Shown here: in pieces, positions 54,173 through 63,984 of the stretch
Position numbering within the stretch: position 1 is the stretch's first letter
Layout of the letters: each line of letters starts with the position of its first letter
Assembly (NCBI RefSeq): GCF_008801935.1
Contig: NZ_VZOT01000002.1
Coordinates: forward strand, 310,001-374,000
Direction: 5' to 3'
Length of the DNA stretch: 64,000 nucleotides
From: Comamonas kerstersii
Lineage (GTDB): Bacteria; Pseudomonadota; Gammaproteobacteria; Burkholderiales; Burkholderiaceae_C
Position numbers and translations under genes: made by a program
Notes under the pieces: model-generated
What the model was told of the DNA's origin: nothing
Database searches by the model: none
What the model saw: only the letters and a program-made list of their open reading frames with translations

Positions 54173-54838
54173 TTAACTGAACATGGCATGCTCTACGCAA
54201 AATGCAATCAAATCCTGATCGGTTTGCACGCCCAGTTTTTTCATGGCCGAGCGCTTTTGCGTACTCACGGTTTTCACGCTTCGGTTCAGATTCTGCGCAA
54301 TTTGTGCCACACCTTCTCCGCGAACAAAAAGTCTTAGCACCTCAAACTCTCTGGGCGAGAGGGTGTTGACCTTTTCTTCCATCGTGTCTTTTCCGGCGCT
54401 TTCCTGCTCCTGCTTGGAATAGCTTTGTGGGTAATATTTATTGCCCAATCTCACGTTGTAAATAGCGCCGGTAATTTCCGTGAGTTTTTCGTGCTTCAGC
54501 AGGACACCCCACACGCCAGCCGAGTACAGCTCAGCCAGAATCATGGGATTGCTGACCATGGTCAGCACCAGAATTTTGGCTTCCGGAAAATTTCTCACCA
54601 GATATTCCACAAAGCGAATGCCATCCCCATACTGGCTGTCCCCTGGCATGGTGTAGTCGGTAATCACAATATCCGGGACAGATTCCCTGAGCGCACGCAC
54701 CAGCTCACTGGAGTTGGAGACTGCCTGCTCCACTTCGATATTGACATCCCGGCTTAAAAACTCCTGTACCCCAGCCAACGTCAAGGGGTGGTCATCTGCC
54801 AAATAAACGCGTAGCTTTTTTAATGAACTGACAGCCAT
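54173..54838 (-). CDS. NarL/FixJ-type response regulator (BvgA/EvgA-like)
   Basis: A 221-residue regulator. Receiver domain: VYLADDHPLTLAGV, phospho-acceptor Asp61 in DIVITDYTMPGD, T in VLTMVS. The output domain is LuxR-type: LSPREFEVLRLFVRGEGVAQIAQNLNRSVKTVSTQKRSAMKKLG (about residues 150-205). ATG 54838 has GGAA upstream; a GTG at 54877 would overlap the kinase stop by 4 bases and is the alternative start. It is the last gene of the phosphorelay operon and probably the DNA-binding output of both hybrid kinases. Confidence 0.9.
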   Translation of the reverse strand: MAVSSLKKLRVYLADDHPLTLAGVQEFLSRDVNIEVEQAVSNSSELVRALRESVPDIVITDYTMPGDSQYGDGIRFVEYLVRNFPEAKILVLTMVSNPMILAELYSAGVWGVLLKHEKLTEITGAIYNVRLGNKYYPQSYSKQEQESAGKDTMEEKVNTLSPREFEVLRLFVRGEGVAQIAQNLNRSVKTVSTQKRSAMKKLGVQTDQDLIAFCVEHAMFS

Positions 54839-54873
54839 TTTTGAAATTCCATGCTTTAAATTTTTCTCCCCTG

Positions 54874-57800
54874 TCACACCTCAGAGAGCAGTTGATGCAG
54901 TGCTTCCAGCACATCGGCGACATCAGACTGCGCACTGTCAGTCAGGCCATGCGCTTTGAGTGATTCTTCAAGTTTTTGCAGTCGCTGCGCCAGCACCACA
55001 TGCCCCACATCCACCAAGGCACCACTCATGCGGTGCACGGCATATACGACTTTGTCAGCCTGACCCTGCTTAAGGGCGTCGGATAAGGTGCCGACATCCT
55101 GAAGCATGGTTTCCAGAAACAGCTGCCGGTATTTCGCCGGAACCTGGACCTTCGCCCCAGCAGGCTCCTGCCCCACATCAGCAGTTACACCGTCAGCATG
55201 AATCCCTTGGAACTGCTGCAAAAGCTTGGCCAGTGCATCCAGTGTGATGAGCTTGACCACGCAGACATCCATGCCCGCGTCGCGGCAGCGCTGCTTTTCA
55301 TCCTGCATGGCATTGGCCGTAATCCCCACAATGGGGCTGCGCACCCCTTCGGCCCGCAATGTCCGCGCCAGTTCATAGCCGTTCATGCGCGGCATGTTCA
55401 CATCGGTCAGCACCACGTCATGCGCCTCCATGTCCCACATCGCCAGCGCATCTTCCCCATCATCGGCCAGCGTGACCTGACACCCCAGCTGCTCCAGCTG
55501 ATCACGCAGCGTCATCTGGTTGATCGGGTTGTCCTCTGCTACCAGCACTTTCATGCCCAGCTGGCGCTGGGTGAGTAGCTCCTGCTGCACGAGCGCCACA
55601 TTCAGCAGCAAACGTTCAAGGCCCTGCGCAATGCTCAGCACACTCTGGCCATCAATCTCCGGGTGTGACGAGGGCTCCTGCATGGGGTCCAGACACAGAT
55701 ACAGCCCCGTCCACTGCGCAGGCTGGCTGCTGCGATGCATGAACAGATCTATCCACGCTGCGGCCTCCTGGTGCGCCATCAAGGCATCTTTGCCATCTTC
55801 CGCAACCTCAACCTCTGCCCCCCAGAAGCGCAGCCATGCAGCCAGATTCCGGCTCAAGGCATCATGTGGCGTGCGAACCACCACCTGGCAGCCCTTCAGA
55901 TTTGGCTGCTGCGATGCACGTGCTGCCTGCACCTTCAGCGGCAACTCCAGCGTAAAACAGCTGCCAATCTGATATTCGCTGCGCACATGTATGGATGCAT
56001 CCATCAGCTTGGCCAGACGCTCACAGATAGACAGTCCCAAGCCTGCCCCCTGCCCGGTATGTGCGCGGCCTTCGACCATGAAGAAGGGCTGGAACAAATG
56101 CCCCTGCTGCTCTTTTTCAATGCCGATGCCCGTGTCATACACCTCAAAGCGCATCTGCACCCGGCCAGCCTCAACCTGATGCGCGTGCACCTGAACCGCC
56201 ACGCGCCCTACATCCGTGAACTTGATGGCATTGCTCACCAGATTGCTCAGTATCTGGCGGATGCGTACTGCATCACCCTCTACCAGTGCAGGAATGTCTA
56301 GGTCTACACACGAGAACAGCAGCAGGCCCTTGCGCTGCGCCATGCCTGCATAGGAGCGCAGACAGTTCTGCACCAGCTCCCGCGGGCTGAAAGTGGTCAG
56401 CTCCAGGCTCAGCTGCCCCGCTTCAATCTTGCCCATGTCCAGAATGTCACTGATCAGCTGCAGCAACAACTGCGATGCTTCCTGGATACGTCCCACATAC
56501 AGGCGCTGGCGTGCATCCATCTCGGTCGATGTCAGCAACTCCACCGTACCCTGCAAGCCGTACAGCGGTGTACGAATTTCGTGGCTCATGGTCGACAGAA
56601 ACATGGACTTGGCTTCACTGGCCTCATCCGCTGCCTGTTTGGCCCGCGCCAGCTCCTGCTCAATCTGCACGCGGTCTGTCATATCCATAAAGGCACACAC
56701 CATCACCCGCTGCTCGCGGTAGACCGAAGGGGCATAGGCCAGGGACAGGTGCTTGTCCGCTACCTGCCAAGCACCGTGTGACACGCCAGGGGCACCCATG
56801 CTGCAGATGTGCTTCAACTGCTGGCCCATGCCTGCACCTGCAGCGCTGCTTTGCGCGAGGTCCAGCCAGCGCTGGGCAATCGTGTTGATGAAGACCACAG
56901 CACCTGTGTCTCTTTGCAGCACGCAAAGCCCGACAGGAGCGGTTTCCACCAGGGTGCGATTGAAGGCATCGCTTTCCATGATCTGGCGCTGTGCTTCCTC
57001 CGCCGGCGCAAGTACATGACGTCTATACCAGCGTGTGTACCAGATGCCGCCTATCACCAGCCACAGCATCACCATCGCTCCGCCTGCCAGCAGCCACCAG
57101 TTTTTATAAAAGAAACTGCGGTAGCTCACCAGCGCCGAGCCTGTCCAGTCGCCACGTGCGTCCTGCCCTTTCCAGACCAGTCCATCCATACGCAGCGATA
57201 GACCCAGACTGTGTTGCACCGGCGGCCCCCCCTCTCCCATCAGCACACCCTGGTCTCTGTGTGCCAGCCAGAAGGCATAGCCATCACCGCTGTGACCACG
57301 GTGTTTGAAGGCATTCAGGCGTTCCCTGCTGAGCAGGCTGGCCAGAAAAACATCTGCAGGCGACGTGCCTTGGCGCGACCACAGTCCTTCCTGAAATCCT
57401 GCAGCCAGCACCCCCACCATTTTTTCCGGCGCACCCGGTATGGCAAACCATTGCACATTGGGATCGACATGAGCATGCAATGCATCCCTGGCTGCATCGT
57501 GGGCCCGTACGGGCACATCACCACTTTGCAAGGCATCTCGAACCACACGGGTGGTACTGCGGTAGACGTCCACGCTGATGGGCTCATAGCCAGCAAATGC
57601 GCCAATGGCAGGCACGCCCAGACTGAGATCCTCTGTGCGGGACACAAAGAACACGGCAGCTGCCGGAAAGTAGGAAGAGGCCCAGTAGGTAGCGTAAAAG
57701 TTTGCCAGATAGGAGCCGAGCGACAGCACCGTAGCGTTGGAGCCCTGGCAGGCAGCGGATGGTGCACATGCAAAAGTAAACGGCAGATCAACCGCCGACT

Positions 57801-58116
57801 CCTGCCCTTCGTAGAGCTGCACATCCCAGCCACTGGGTGCAGGGAGTTTTCTCAGCTCTGCAGCCTGCGCGACAGGTACCCGGCGAACCATTTCGCTCTG
57901 GTGCTGCAGCTGGTGCAGAAAGTCCTCCTGCTCTTGCAGGTAGGCGATCAAAGCATTGAAATCCAGCTCCAGACGGGATCTTTCCTGCTCCAGGACTCTC
58001 ATGCCCCCCCATAGCAAAGCCCCCAGCAACAGCAAGGCCACGGGCAACAAGCCCATCAGGGCCAAGGTCTGCCAGCGTGCATTTCGTGTCAATCGTGCAA
58101 ACGGTGCCTGGTCCAT
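54874..58116 (-). CDS. Hybrid sensor histidine kinase with receiver and Hpt domain (BvgS-like, kinase 1)
   Basis: A 1080-residue sensor. TM1 is at about 18-38, a periplasmic sensor at about 40-335, TM2 at about 343-361. A PAS-like region (380-480) is followed by HisKA with phospho-His512 ([12 protein letters not shown]) and the ATPase N box NLVSNAIKF and G boxes DTGIGI, GAGLGLSI. A degenerate receiver (about 740-845) lacks a clear phospho-Asp. A real receiver follows with Asp905 (VVLTDVNMP) and a C-terminal Hpt with His1028 (YAVHRMSGAL). The multistep relay His512-Asp905-His1028-Asp61 of the regulator resembles BvgS/EvgS. It lies 148 bp downstream of kinase 2. Confidence 0.92.
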   Translation of the reverse strand: MDQAPFARLTRNARWQTLALMGLLPVALLLLGALLWGGMRVLEQERSRLELDFNALIAYLQEQEDFLHQLQHQSEMVRRVPVAQAAELRKLPAPSGWDVQLYEGQESAVDLPFTFACAPSAACQGSNATVLSLGSYLANFYATYWASSYFPAAAVFFVSRTEDLSLGVPAIGAFAGYEPISVDVYRSTTRVVRDALQSGDVPVRAHDAARDALHAHVDPNVQWFAIPGAPEKMVGVLAAGFQEGLWSRQGTSPADVFLASLLSRERLNAFKHRGHSGDGYAFWLAHRDQGVLMGEGGPPVQHSLGLSLRMDGLVWKGQDARGDWTGSALVSYRSFFYKNWWLLAGGAMVMLWLVIGGIWYTRWYRRHVLAPAEEAQRQIMESDAFNRTLVETAPVGLCVLQRDTGAVVFINTIAQRWLDLAQSSAAGAGMGQQLKHICSMGAPGVSHGAWQVADKHLSLAYAPSVYREQRVMVCAFMDMTDRVQIEQELARAKQAADEASEAKSMFLSTMSHEIRTPLYGLQGTVELLTSTEMDARQRLYVGRIQEASQLLLQLISDILDMGKIEAGQLSLELTTFSPRELVQNCLRSYAGMAQRKGLLLFSCVDLDIPALVEGDAVRIRQILSNLVSNAIKFTDVGRVAVQVHAHQVEAGRVQMRFEVYDTGIGIEKEQQGHLFQPFFMVEGRAHTGQGAGLGLSICERLAKLMDASIHVRSEYQIGSCFTLELPLKVQAARASQQPNLKGCQVVVRTPHDALSRNLAAWLRFWGAEVEVAEDGKDALMAHQEAAAWIDLFMHRSSQPAQWTGLYLCLDPMQEPSSHPEIDGQSVLSIAQGLERLLLNVALVQQELLTQRQLGMKVLVAEDNPINQMTLRDQLEQLGCQVTLADDGEDALAMWDMEAHDVVLTDVNMPRMNGYELARTLRAEGVRSPIVGITANAMQDEKQRCRDAGMDVCVVKLITLDALAKLLQQFQGIHADGVTADVGQEPAGAKVQVPAKYRQLFLETMLQDVGTLSDALKQGQADKVVYAVHRMSGALVDVGHVVLAQRLQKLEESLKAHGLTDSAQSDVADVLEALHQLLSEV

Positions 58117-58264
58117 CTTTTATGTAGCTTCCAGCGAATGACATGAATATATCTGACATACAGCTTGAAACTGCGCCCCATATTCAATAGTTTTAATTAT
58201 TCAGAAAAAACAAAAAATATCAGAAAAAGCACCGCAGCAATACAGGACTTGTCTGTCAAAGCGC

Positions 58265-61081
58265 TTAGACAAAATCCTGCAAAATCTTAATAACCTCATG
58301 CATCGCCATAGGTTTTCCCACCATTTTTGTCACCCCTGCTGCCTTGCCCTGCACCGCAGTTGCTTCGGCCATGGCTGCGGTCATACAGATAATCGGGCGC
58401 CCGTATCCACGACCTCTCAAGGCTGCGGTCATTTCAAGCCCATTTAATATCGGCATATTCCAGTCCGTAAAGATCAAATCAAAGCTCATGATATTCTGCA
58501 GTTGCAGGGCTTCTTTGCCGTTCTGCACAGACTCCACCTCGCAGCCAAGCTGCTGCAGCTGCTCGATCAGAATCATTCGTGTCACAGGGTGGTCTTCCAC
58601 TACCAGCACACGCAAATGCATAGGTGTTCGGACATGCCCCGGCTGCTTTGCAGCTGCACTGTCCGCCCTCTGCAACCCAGCCTCCTGCGCCATCTGTATG
58701 GCACGCCCCATCTCCAGCAAACTGTATGCACTGACCTGCCAGGTGTTTGCAGCAGATGTCTGCTCCACAGCCTGCGATAAAGGTTGAGCCAGCACTCTGG
58801 GGCCACTCCAGTCGGCGATGGACTGCGTAGGTGGCCATGTTTCCAGCAAGACTGCCCCTTCCTGCTCGGGCAGATCCGCACGATACGGCAGGGCCTTGGC
58901 CCCCCAGCGCCTCAGCCAGGCACAGGTCAAAGCCACAGCATCTGAAGCCCCCCCACGCACATACACAGGCGCTGCCAGCAGTTGCGGCATACCGTCGGTC
59001 TCGCTGCTTGGGTCTACTGGCACACGCAGTTCCAGCTCCATGCAGGTTCCTACGCCCAGCTGGCTCTTGGCGTTCAGCCTGGCCTGCAACACCTGAGCCA
59101 GGCGCGCGCAAATAGACAATCCCAGACCTGTGCCGCGAAATGCATTCGCCCCTTCCACCCTGAAGTAAGGCTCAAACACACGCTGCACGTTTTCCGCCGT
59201 CATGCCAATTCCGGTATCTATCACCTGAAACCGCAAGCCGACCTGCTCTTGTGCAGTCGCCTCACTGTGCAGGCGCAGCAAAACACTGCCAGACTCGGTG
59301 AACTTGATGGCATTGTTGACAAAGTTATCAAGCACCTGCCGCACCAGCTGCACATGCCCCAGCACACGCGCAGGGGTCGAGGCATCCACCATGCAATACA
59401 GCTGCAAGCCCTTGCTCTCAGCACGCATGGCGAAACTGGACACCACCTCCTCCACCAGCTGCAGCGGGGAAAACGGAGCCTGCTCCAGAGACTGATGCCC
59501 GGCTTCAATGCGCGCCAGATCCAGCGTGTTGTTCACAGTGGCCAGCAATGCATTCGATGAGTGCTGCAATGCGTCCAGATAGCGGCGCTGCTGTGCGGTG
59601 ATCGATGTCAGAGCAAGCAGCTCCAGCGAGCCCATCACACCGTACAAAGGCGTGCGGATCTCGTGGCTCATGGTGGTGAGAAAGTCTGTCTTGGCCTGGC
59701 ATGCAAGCTCGGCCTCCTGCTTGGCCGCCATCAAGCTCTGCTCCGCCTGCTTGAGTCTGGTGACATCGTGGAGCGTGCACAGCACTGCGGCCTCCCCCTC
59801 GTAGCGCAAAGGGGTCAAAGTCACCTGCAGCACCTGGCCATCCTCACGGTGCCATTCCTGCTCAAAAGAGGAAAGCGATTCATGCGGCAGCGCGCGAAGC
59901 AACTGCTCAGGCAGCCAGTCACGCCCCTGCGCATTGGACAGCAGCAAGGCATGGTCACGGCGGCGCACCAGCGCCAGTCCAACAGGCGTGGCATGCAGCA
60001 GCGCGTGGTTCAATGCCACACTTTCTGCCAGCTGCTTCATATGTGCGCTGGCAGGCTGCAGCATGCGTCGGTGAATCTGGCGGCTGCCGCTGCAGATACC
60101 CACCAGTGCCAGCACAAACAGCCCGAATGCCCAACTCCACCTGGGCAGCACATCCTTGAGCAGCTGGTCACGTGGCATGAAGTAGCGCAGACGCCAGCCG
60201 GCATCCCCCACCGACTTGCTCAGCACAAAGCACTCCAAATACGAGTGCCCAGGCTCGGATGAAAAGCCATCTTCTTCAGTGAGATCCAGATAAGCAGACT
60301 GTGGCGCGCCTGCACCGAACACAATGGGCTGGCCATCAGGCGCATACAGCGCAAAGCTGCTGCCATGCAGATGAGAAAAATCCAGCCGGGAAGCAATATC
60401 AGAAATGGCAATGCCCAGCCAGCCAGCTTGTGGGTCTGAAGCATCCAGCGGCAAATACATGAACAGCTTTTTCACCGTTGTACCGGGAGGGGTAAGCCAT
60501 ACCACCGGTGCAGCCTCGCCAGGGCGAAGCTGGCCTGTCTGCGCAGACAGCCTGTCGTGAATCCAGCGCTGCGTCTGCTCACTCAATGTGAAAGAGGATG
60601 GCCGCTCATCCCTCAGCACCATCTGGGTAGTACCAGTGTCCATCGCGGTGTAGACCAGTTCTACCTGCGCCTGCTCCAGTGCCTCAAAAGCACGAGGCAT
60701 CAAGACCAGCGACCACTGAAAGCGATCTGCACCATCACGCAAGGGGAAAAGCCGGATTTGCTGTGACGACCCCAGGCGGCTGGGCATCTCACTGGCAGAC
60801 AACTTCTTCAGATTGGGCACTACCGAAGCCGCGGTGGCACGCAGGAGCTGCTCACGCTGATCAAAAAATATCTGGGTGCTATAGGCTGCGGCATTCATCT
60901 GCCGCCGGTACTGGGAACTGTTCTTCTCGATCAGCCAATAGCCATAAAAAACTGTCATCACGCCTAGGCACAACAGCACGGCCGCCGTCATACCGTAGAG
61001 CAGTACAACAGGCAGCCATGTCATCTTGCGAACCGTCAAGCGCAGCGATCGCGGAGCTTCCTCCTTGAGCGGAAAAATCAT
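58265..61081 (-). CDS. Hybrid sensor histidine kinase without Hpt (kinase 2)
   Basis: A 938-residue sensor. TM1 is at about 22-47, a periplasmic region at about 50-310 and TM2 at about 313-333. A PAS-like part lies around 360-440, HisKA has His473 ([12 protein letters not shown]) and the ATPase has [24 protein letters not shown] possible degenerate receiver (about 700-800) is followed by a complete C-terminal receiver with Asp873 (LIFTDWNMP). There is no Hpt domain. It is similar in plan to kinase 1 though clearly diverged, as after an old duplication. It probably passes phosphate to the Hpt of kinase 1 or a separate Hpt. Confidence 0.9.
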   Translation of the reverse strand: MIFPLKEEAPRSLRLTVRKMTWLPVVLLYGMTAAVLLCLGVMTVFYGYWLIEKNSSQYRRQMNAAAYSTQIFFDQREQLLRATAASVVPNLKKLSASEMPSRLGSSQQIRLFPLRDGADRFQWSLVLMPRAFEALEQAQVELVYTAMDTGTTQMVLRDERPSSFTLSEQTQRWIHDRLSAQTGQLRPGEAAPVVWLTPPGTTVKKLFMYLPLDASDPQAGWLGIAISDIASRLDFSHLHGSSFALYAPDGQPIVFGAGAPQSAYLDLTEEDGFSSEPGHSYLECFVLSKSVGDAGWRLRYFMPRDQLLKDVLPRWSWAFGLFVLALVGICSGSRQIHRRMLQPASAHMKQLAESVALNHALLHATPVGLALVRRRDHALLLSNAQGRDWLPEQLLRALPHESLSSFEQEWHREDGQVLQVTLTPLRYEGEAAVLCTLHDVTRLKQAEQSLMAAKQEAELACQAKTDFLTTMSHEIRTPLYGVMGSLELLALTSITAQQRRYLDALQHSSNALLATVNNTLDLARIEAGHQSLEQAPFSPLQLVEEVVSSFAMRAESKGLQLYCMVDASTPARVLGHVQLVRQVLDNFVNNAIKFTESGSVLLRLHSEATAQEQVGLRFQVIDTGIGMTAENVQRVFEPYFRVEGANAFRGTGLGLSICARLAQVLQARLNAKSQLGVGTCMELELRVPVDPSSETDGMPQLLAAPVYVRGGASDAVALTCAWLRRWGAKALPYRADLPEQEGAVLLETWPPTQSIADWSGPRVLAQPLSQAVEQTSAANTWQVSAYSLLEMGRAIQMAQEAGLQRADSAAAKQPGHVRTPMHLRVLVVEDHPVTRMILIEQLQQLGCEVESVQNGKEALQLQNIMSFDLIFTDWNMPILNGLEMTAALRGRGYGRPIICMTAAMAEATAVQGKAAGVTKMVGKPMAMHEVIKILQDFV

Positions 61082-61191
61082 TGGTGGATGCTATGCACCA
61101 CACCTCCCGCAAAAGTTCGGAAGAATCTTAAAGTGTGTAGGTACCGGCTCATCCAGCTTGGCCGCGAACGCTGAGATGCACATGTGCTTGT

Positions 61192-61213
61192 AAAAAAAGA
61201 AGCGCCTTGCGCT
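61192..61213 (-). terminator. Terminator-like hairpin in the region upstream of kinase 2
   Basis: On the minus strand AAGCGC-AAG-GCGCTT is followed by CTTTTTTT (plus-strand A7 at 61192-61198). It lies about 110 bases before the kinase 2 start, with no minus-strand gene further upstream until the tRNA. It may end a short leader or antisense RNA. Confidence 0.4.
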
Positions 61214-61301
61214 TATAAAACCTTGGCCTGCATGTGTTTTGCTTTTGAAAGCAAGTTCACGCCAGCGCCAATAGCTATTCTTTTTGCAAAGGAACAAGCA
61301 A

Positions 61302-61670
61302 ATGGCTCTCGACTACCTCGATTTTGAATACAGCGAAGACGAAGATGGCAACGGCACCTGGGACGCCATGGCCAGCGTGACCGACAGCCGCTGGCAAGCG
61401 CTGCTGGGCGAAGTACAGCAAGTGCTGCACTGGGCCAGCCAGGACTATCTTGGCCGCCGCGGCCCCTTGGATGAAGGTGGTGACTGGGACTACGACCTCA
61501 GCGCCCAGGATGATGACAGTGGCCGCCCGCTGCGCATCCGCTGGCAGGCCGCACAAGGCGTGATGGATGCAGAGCCTCCACAGCCTGGCGGCTACGGCAC
61601 CGTGACCCTGACCCTCTCAGGCACCGCAGATTTTGGTGATGCACTGCGCCAGGCCTTTGACCTGGAATGA
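61302..61670 (+). CDS. Small acidic protein of unknown function
   Basis: A 122-residue acidic soluble protein (MALDYLDFEYSEDEDGNGTW.. with DEGGDWDYDLSAQDDDSG in the middle). ATG 61302 has AAGGAAC 8 bases upstream. No family recognised and no signal peptide or membrane helix. It is divergent from kinase 2, so the two share a regulatory region. Confidence 0.75.
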   Translation: MALDYLDFEYSEDEDGNGTWDAMASVTDSRWQALLGEVQQVLHWASQDYLGRRGPLDEGGDWDYDLSAQDDDSGRPLRIRWQAAQGVMDAEPPQPGGYGTVTLTLSGTADFGDALRQAFDLE

Positions 61671-62367
61671 GTCGAACTGGTAGTACCCCAGAGCTCGCGC
61701 CTGTGGTCTGTCATAGCCAGACACCACCGCCAAGATCGACAGTCTTGCCCGCCAAGTCTGTGCGACCCACTGCTGCAGACGCTGCACATGCATAGCCCTG
61801 CAGACACACACATTCCGATGATGCAGTGGTGCTTGCCCAGCGCACTCAAAGGGCAAGCGCACACCATATACACAACACCTGCCACACAACACCTGCAGAC
61901 CTGCATGCAGGGCGGCTGTCAGCAGGCCATCAAAGCAAGCTGCCATTGCGCAGTCCCTCGAAGTAGGTCTGCATTTTTTGCCGATGGCATGCATGGATGG
62001 TGCATGTAAAGCCATCGCCCCACCTTGACAGCACCGCCTTGCATCGCTGCACCGCCAGCAATTGCTGCAGCCCCCTGCATTCCATGCTCCACGCCCTTTG
62101 ACTCAGGGGCCTGCTGCGCCTTGTGATGGGCAAGCTCTTTCTGAATGTTGCGGACCCAGGTAAACACACATCCCGATCAGTGCTCAATCCGCAATATCGG
62201 AATCAACAGGCAGTGAACCATCTACAGGTCACAAGCCCATTCACAAAAGCAGCACACGATTTTTGCGATTCAGAATCGTCTTAGTCCGAACAAGGTGCCC
62301 ATTTCATAACATTCGTCTGTGCCCAACAAATTGAGTCAAAAAAAAGCGAATCAGGCTAAGACGAAAT
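61671..62367. other. Non-coding stretch upstream of the pilin gene
   Basis: About 700 bp without a convincing reading frame. It contains short direct repeats (ACAACACCTGC twice near 61875-61900), CT/GCA-rich sequence and the palindrome GATTCAGAATC (62267-62277). It becomes AT-richer toward the pilin start. It is unusually long for this compact region and may be regulatory, or a decayed gene. Confidence 0.5.
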
Positions 62368-62384
62368 TTAGAAGGCGTTTCTAA
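62368..62384 (+). promoter_or_regulatory. Inverted repeat TTAGAA-N5-TTCTAA upstream of the pilin gene
   Basis: Half-sites TTAGAA (62368-62373) and TTCTAA (62379-62384) have centres 11 bp apart, the spacing expected for a dimeric response regulator. It lies 28 bases before the pilin start. Half-sites resemble BvgA heptamers (TTTCTAA-like). Binding by the regulator at 54173 is inference. Confidence 0.4.
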
Positions 62385-62411
62385 CCTTTAACCATGAATA
62401 TGGAGCAAAAA

Positions 62412-62957
62412 ATGAACCGTAAAGTAATTCGCACAGGTATGGCCGTCGCTTTGTTGGGTCTGGTTTCCCCCTTCGCTATGGCAAGCACTATTACCTTTGA
62501 TGGTGAAGTGACCGACCAAACTTGCACTTTCTCAGTAGCCGGTAATACCGACCCTATCGTTTTGCTGCCCAGCGTTGCACAAAGCGATCTGGCAGGTGGC
62601 GTTGGCAACACTGCCGGTGAAACCAAGTTCACCATCGAAGTGACAGGCTGCACACCTTCGCAAACCGCAGAAAGCTTTAAGACCGTTTTCTCGGCAGTGG
62701 GCCCTGTAACCACCAACGGTAACCTGGATAACACCAGCGCTAACGGCGCAACCGGCGTGTCTCTGCAGCTGTTTGATGACGCAGCCAACCAGGCAATGCC
62801 TCTGTCTAACGGCCCTGCCGAAGCCAGCCCATTTACGCTGGAAGCCAACAGCAGCAGCACCTCGGCGACTTACACCGTGCGCTACTACTCTGAATCGACT
62901 GCACCTACCGTTGGTCCTGTTTCCGGCGCTGTGATGTACGCAGTGCGTTACGAGTAA
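62412..62957 (+). CDS. Chaperone-usher fimbrial major subunit (type 1 pilin-like)
   Basis: A 181-residue exported subunit. The signal peptide MNRKVIRTGMAVALLGLVSPFAMA precedes STITFDGEVTDQTC. The immunoglobulin-like incomplete fold has the conserved Cys pair (DQTC and VTGC), and the C-terminal MYAVRYE provides the penultimate Tyr motif recognised by periplasmic chaperones. ATG 62412 has GGAG 6 bases upstream, better than ATG 62394. No chaperone or usher gene lies in the window; a terminator follows, so it stands alone. Confidence 0.87.
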   Translation: MNRKVIRTGMAVALLGLVSPFAMASTITFDGEVTDQTCTFSVAGNTDPIVLLPSVAQSDLAGGVGNTAGETKFTIEVTGCTPSQTAESFKTVFSAVGPVTTNGNLDNTSANGATGVSLQLFDDAANQAMPLSNGPAEASPFTLEANSSSTSATYTVRYYSESTAPTVGPVSGAVMYAVRYE

Positions 62958-63096
62958 TCTTGAGCCACTGAGAGTGGCAAGCAAGTAAAGCATGCATATT
63001 TGATACATGACGTGCCACAGGCATTTTGAAAATCCGGGCACGACATATCAAAGGTGATATGAGAATAAAGCTTTACAAAGCCACTCGATAAAAACT

Positions 63097-63134
63097 AAAA
63101 ACCGCTTCCCTCATTTTGAGGAAGCGGTTTTTTT
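63097..63134 (+). terminator. Rho-independent terminator after pilin gene
   Basis: Stem ACCGCTTCC..GGAAGCGGT with inner CTC/GAG pairs, loop ATTTT, then T7. It lies about 140 bases beyond the pilin stop. Confidence 0.75.
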
Positions 63135-63162
63135 CATATGCCAAGAGCCCTGCATAGCGATG

Positions 63163-63197
63163 AAAAAAGCCCGTTTGTGAATTGCAAACGGGCTTTT
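63163..63197 (-). terminator. Rho-independent terminator for tRNA-Gly
   Basis: Stem AAAAGCCCGTTTG/CAAACGGGCTTTT with a 7-base loop; on the minus strand it is followed by T6. It lies about 75 bases past the tRNA. Confidence 0.8.
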
Positions 63198-63270
63198 CAC
63201 CTGAACTCTTTCGCCAGAATCTGACGCTTGGCGGTTGTGGCACATCTATAAAATCGACAGCTTCAAATGC

Positions 63271-63344
63271 TGGAGCGGGTGAAGGGAATCGAACCCTCGT
63301 ATCAAGCTTGGGAAGCTGGCGTTCTACCATTGAACTACACCCGC
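63271..63344 (-). tRNA. tRNA-Gly (anticodon CCC)
   Basis: Read on the minus strand the 74-nt sequence starts GCGGGTGTAGTTCAATGGTA and ends CACCCGCTCCA. The acceptor stem GCGGGTG/CACCCGC pairs fully, the T-loop GGTTCGATTCC is canonical, and the anticodon loop TTCCCAA gives CCC, reading GGG codons. CCA is encoded. Confidence 0.95.
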
Positions 63345-63458
63345 CGCTGTGAGATGCGCTGTGCGCCGACATCTGCGGCAAACAACGGTCATTAATCTAT
63401 CACAGACCAAGCCGCACATACCCAAGGCACGGCACGAATACTGCAAGAAATTTCGTAC

Positions 63459-63974
63459 ATGAACACAAGAACCGCCATTCCTCCCTATGCCATCTTGATG
63501 GTCTGCATGGGCAACATTTGCCGCAGCCCGACCGCACATGGCGTCATGCGCGACATGATCCGGCGCAAGGGCTGGGAGGACCGGCTGCAGGTCGACTCCT
63601 GTGGCACCCACGCCTACCACGTCGGTGAAGCACCCGACCTGCGCAGCCAAAAGCATGCGCTGCAGCGTGGCTATGACCTGAGTAATCTGCGTGCGCGCCA
63701 GCTCACACGTGAGGACTTTGTACGCTTTGATCTGGTGCTGGTCATGGACCACGAAAACATGGCCCGTGCGCAGGCACTGTGCCCACCCACACAGCGCCAG
63801 AAGCTGCACCGCCTGACCGAGTTCTGTCAGGAAATGCGCAGTGCTGTCGTGCCTGACCCCTATTACGGCGGAGACCAGGGCTTTGAACATGTGCTGGATC
63901 TGATCGAAGATGCCTGCCAGGGCGTGCTGCGCCACATCGAGCGTGAGCATGTGCAGCTCCCGCTGAACCATTGA
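63459..63974 (+). CDS. Low-molecular-weight protein tyrosine phosphatase
   Basis: A 171-residue enzyme. The P-loop is VCMGNICRSPTAHGV (Cys nucleophile and Arg), with the general-acid Asp in VVPDPYYGGDQGFEHVLDLIEDAC near the C-terminus. It dephosphorylates tyrosine residues, in some bacteria on exopolysaccharide kinases or regulators. The start is ATG 63459; a hairpin at the window edge may be its terminator. Confidence 0.92.
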   Translation: MNTRTAIPPYAILMVCMGNICRSPTAHGVMRDMIRRKGWEDRLQVDSCGTHAYHVGEAPDLRSQKHALQRGYDLSNLRARQLTREDFVRFDLVLVMDHENMARAQALCPPTQRQKLHRLTEFCQEMRSAVVPDPYYGGDQGFEHVLDLIEDACQGVLRHIEREHVQLPLNH

Positions 63975-63984
63975 GACGCTTCAG

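Noticed and set aside
61617-62187. Small open frames on both strands between the acidic protein gene and the pilin
   Set aside because: Cys/His-rich, overlapping in several phases, no ribosome-binding site and no domain; judged non-coding.
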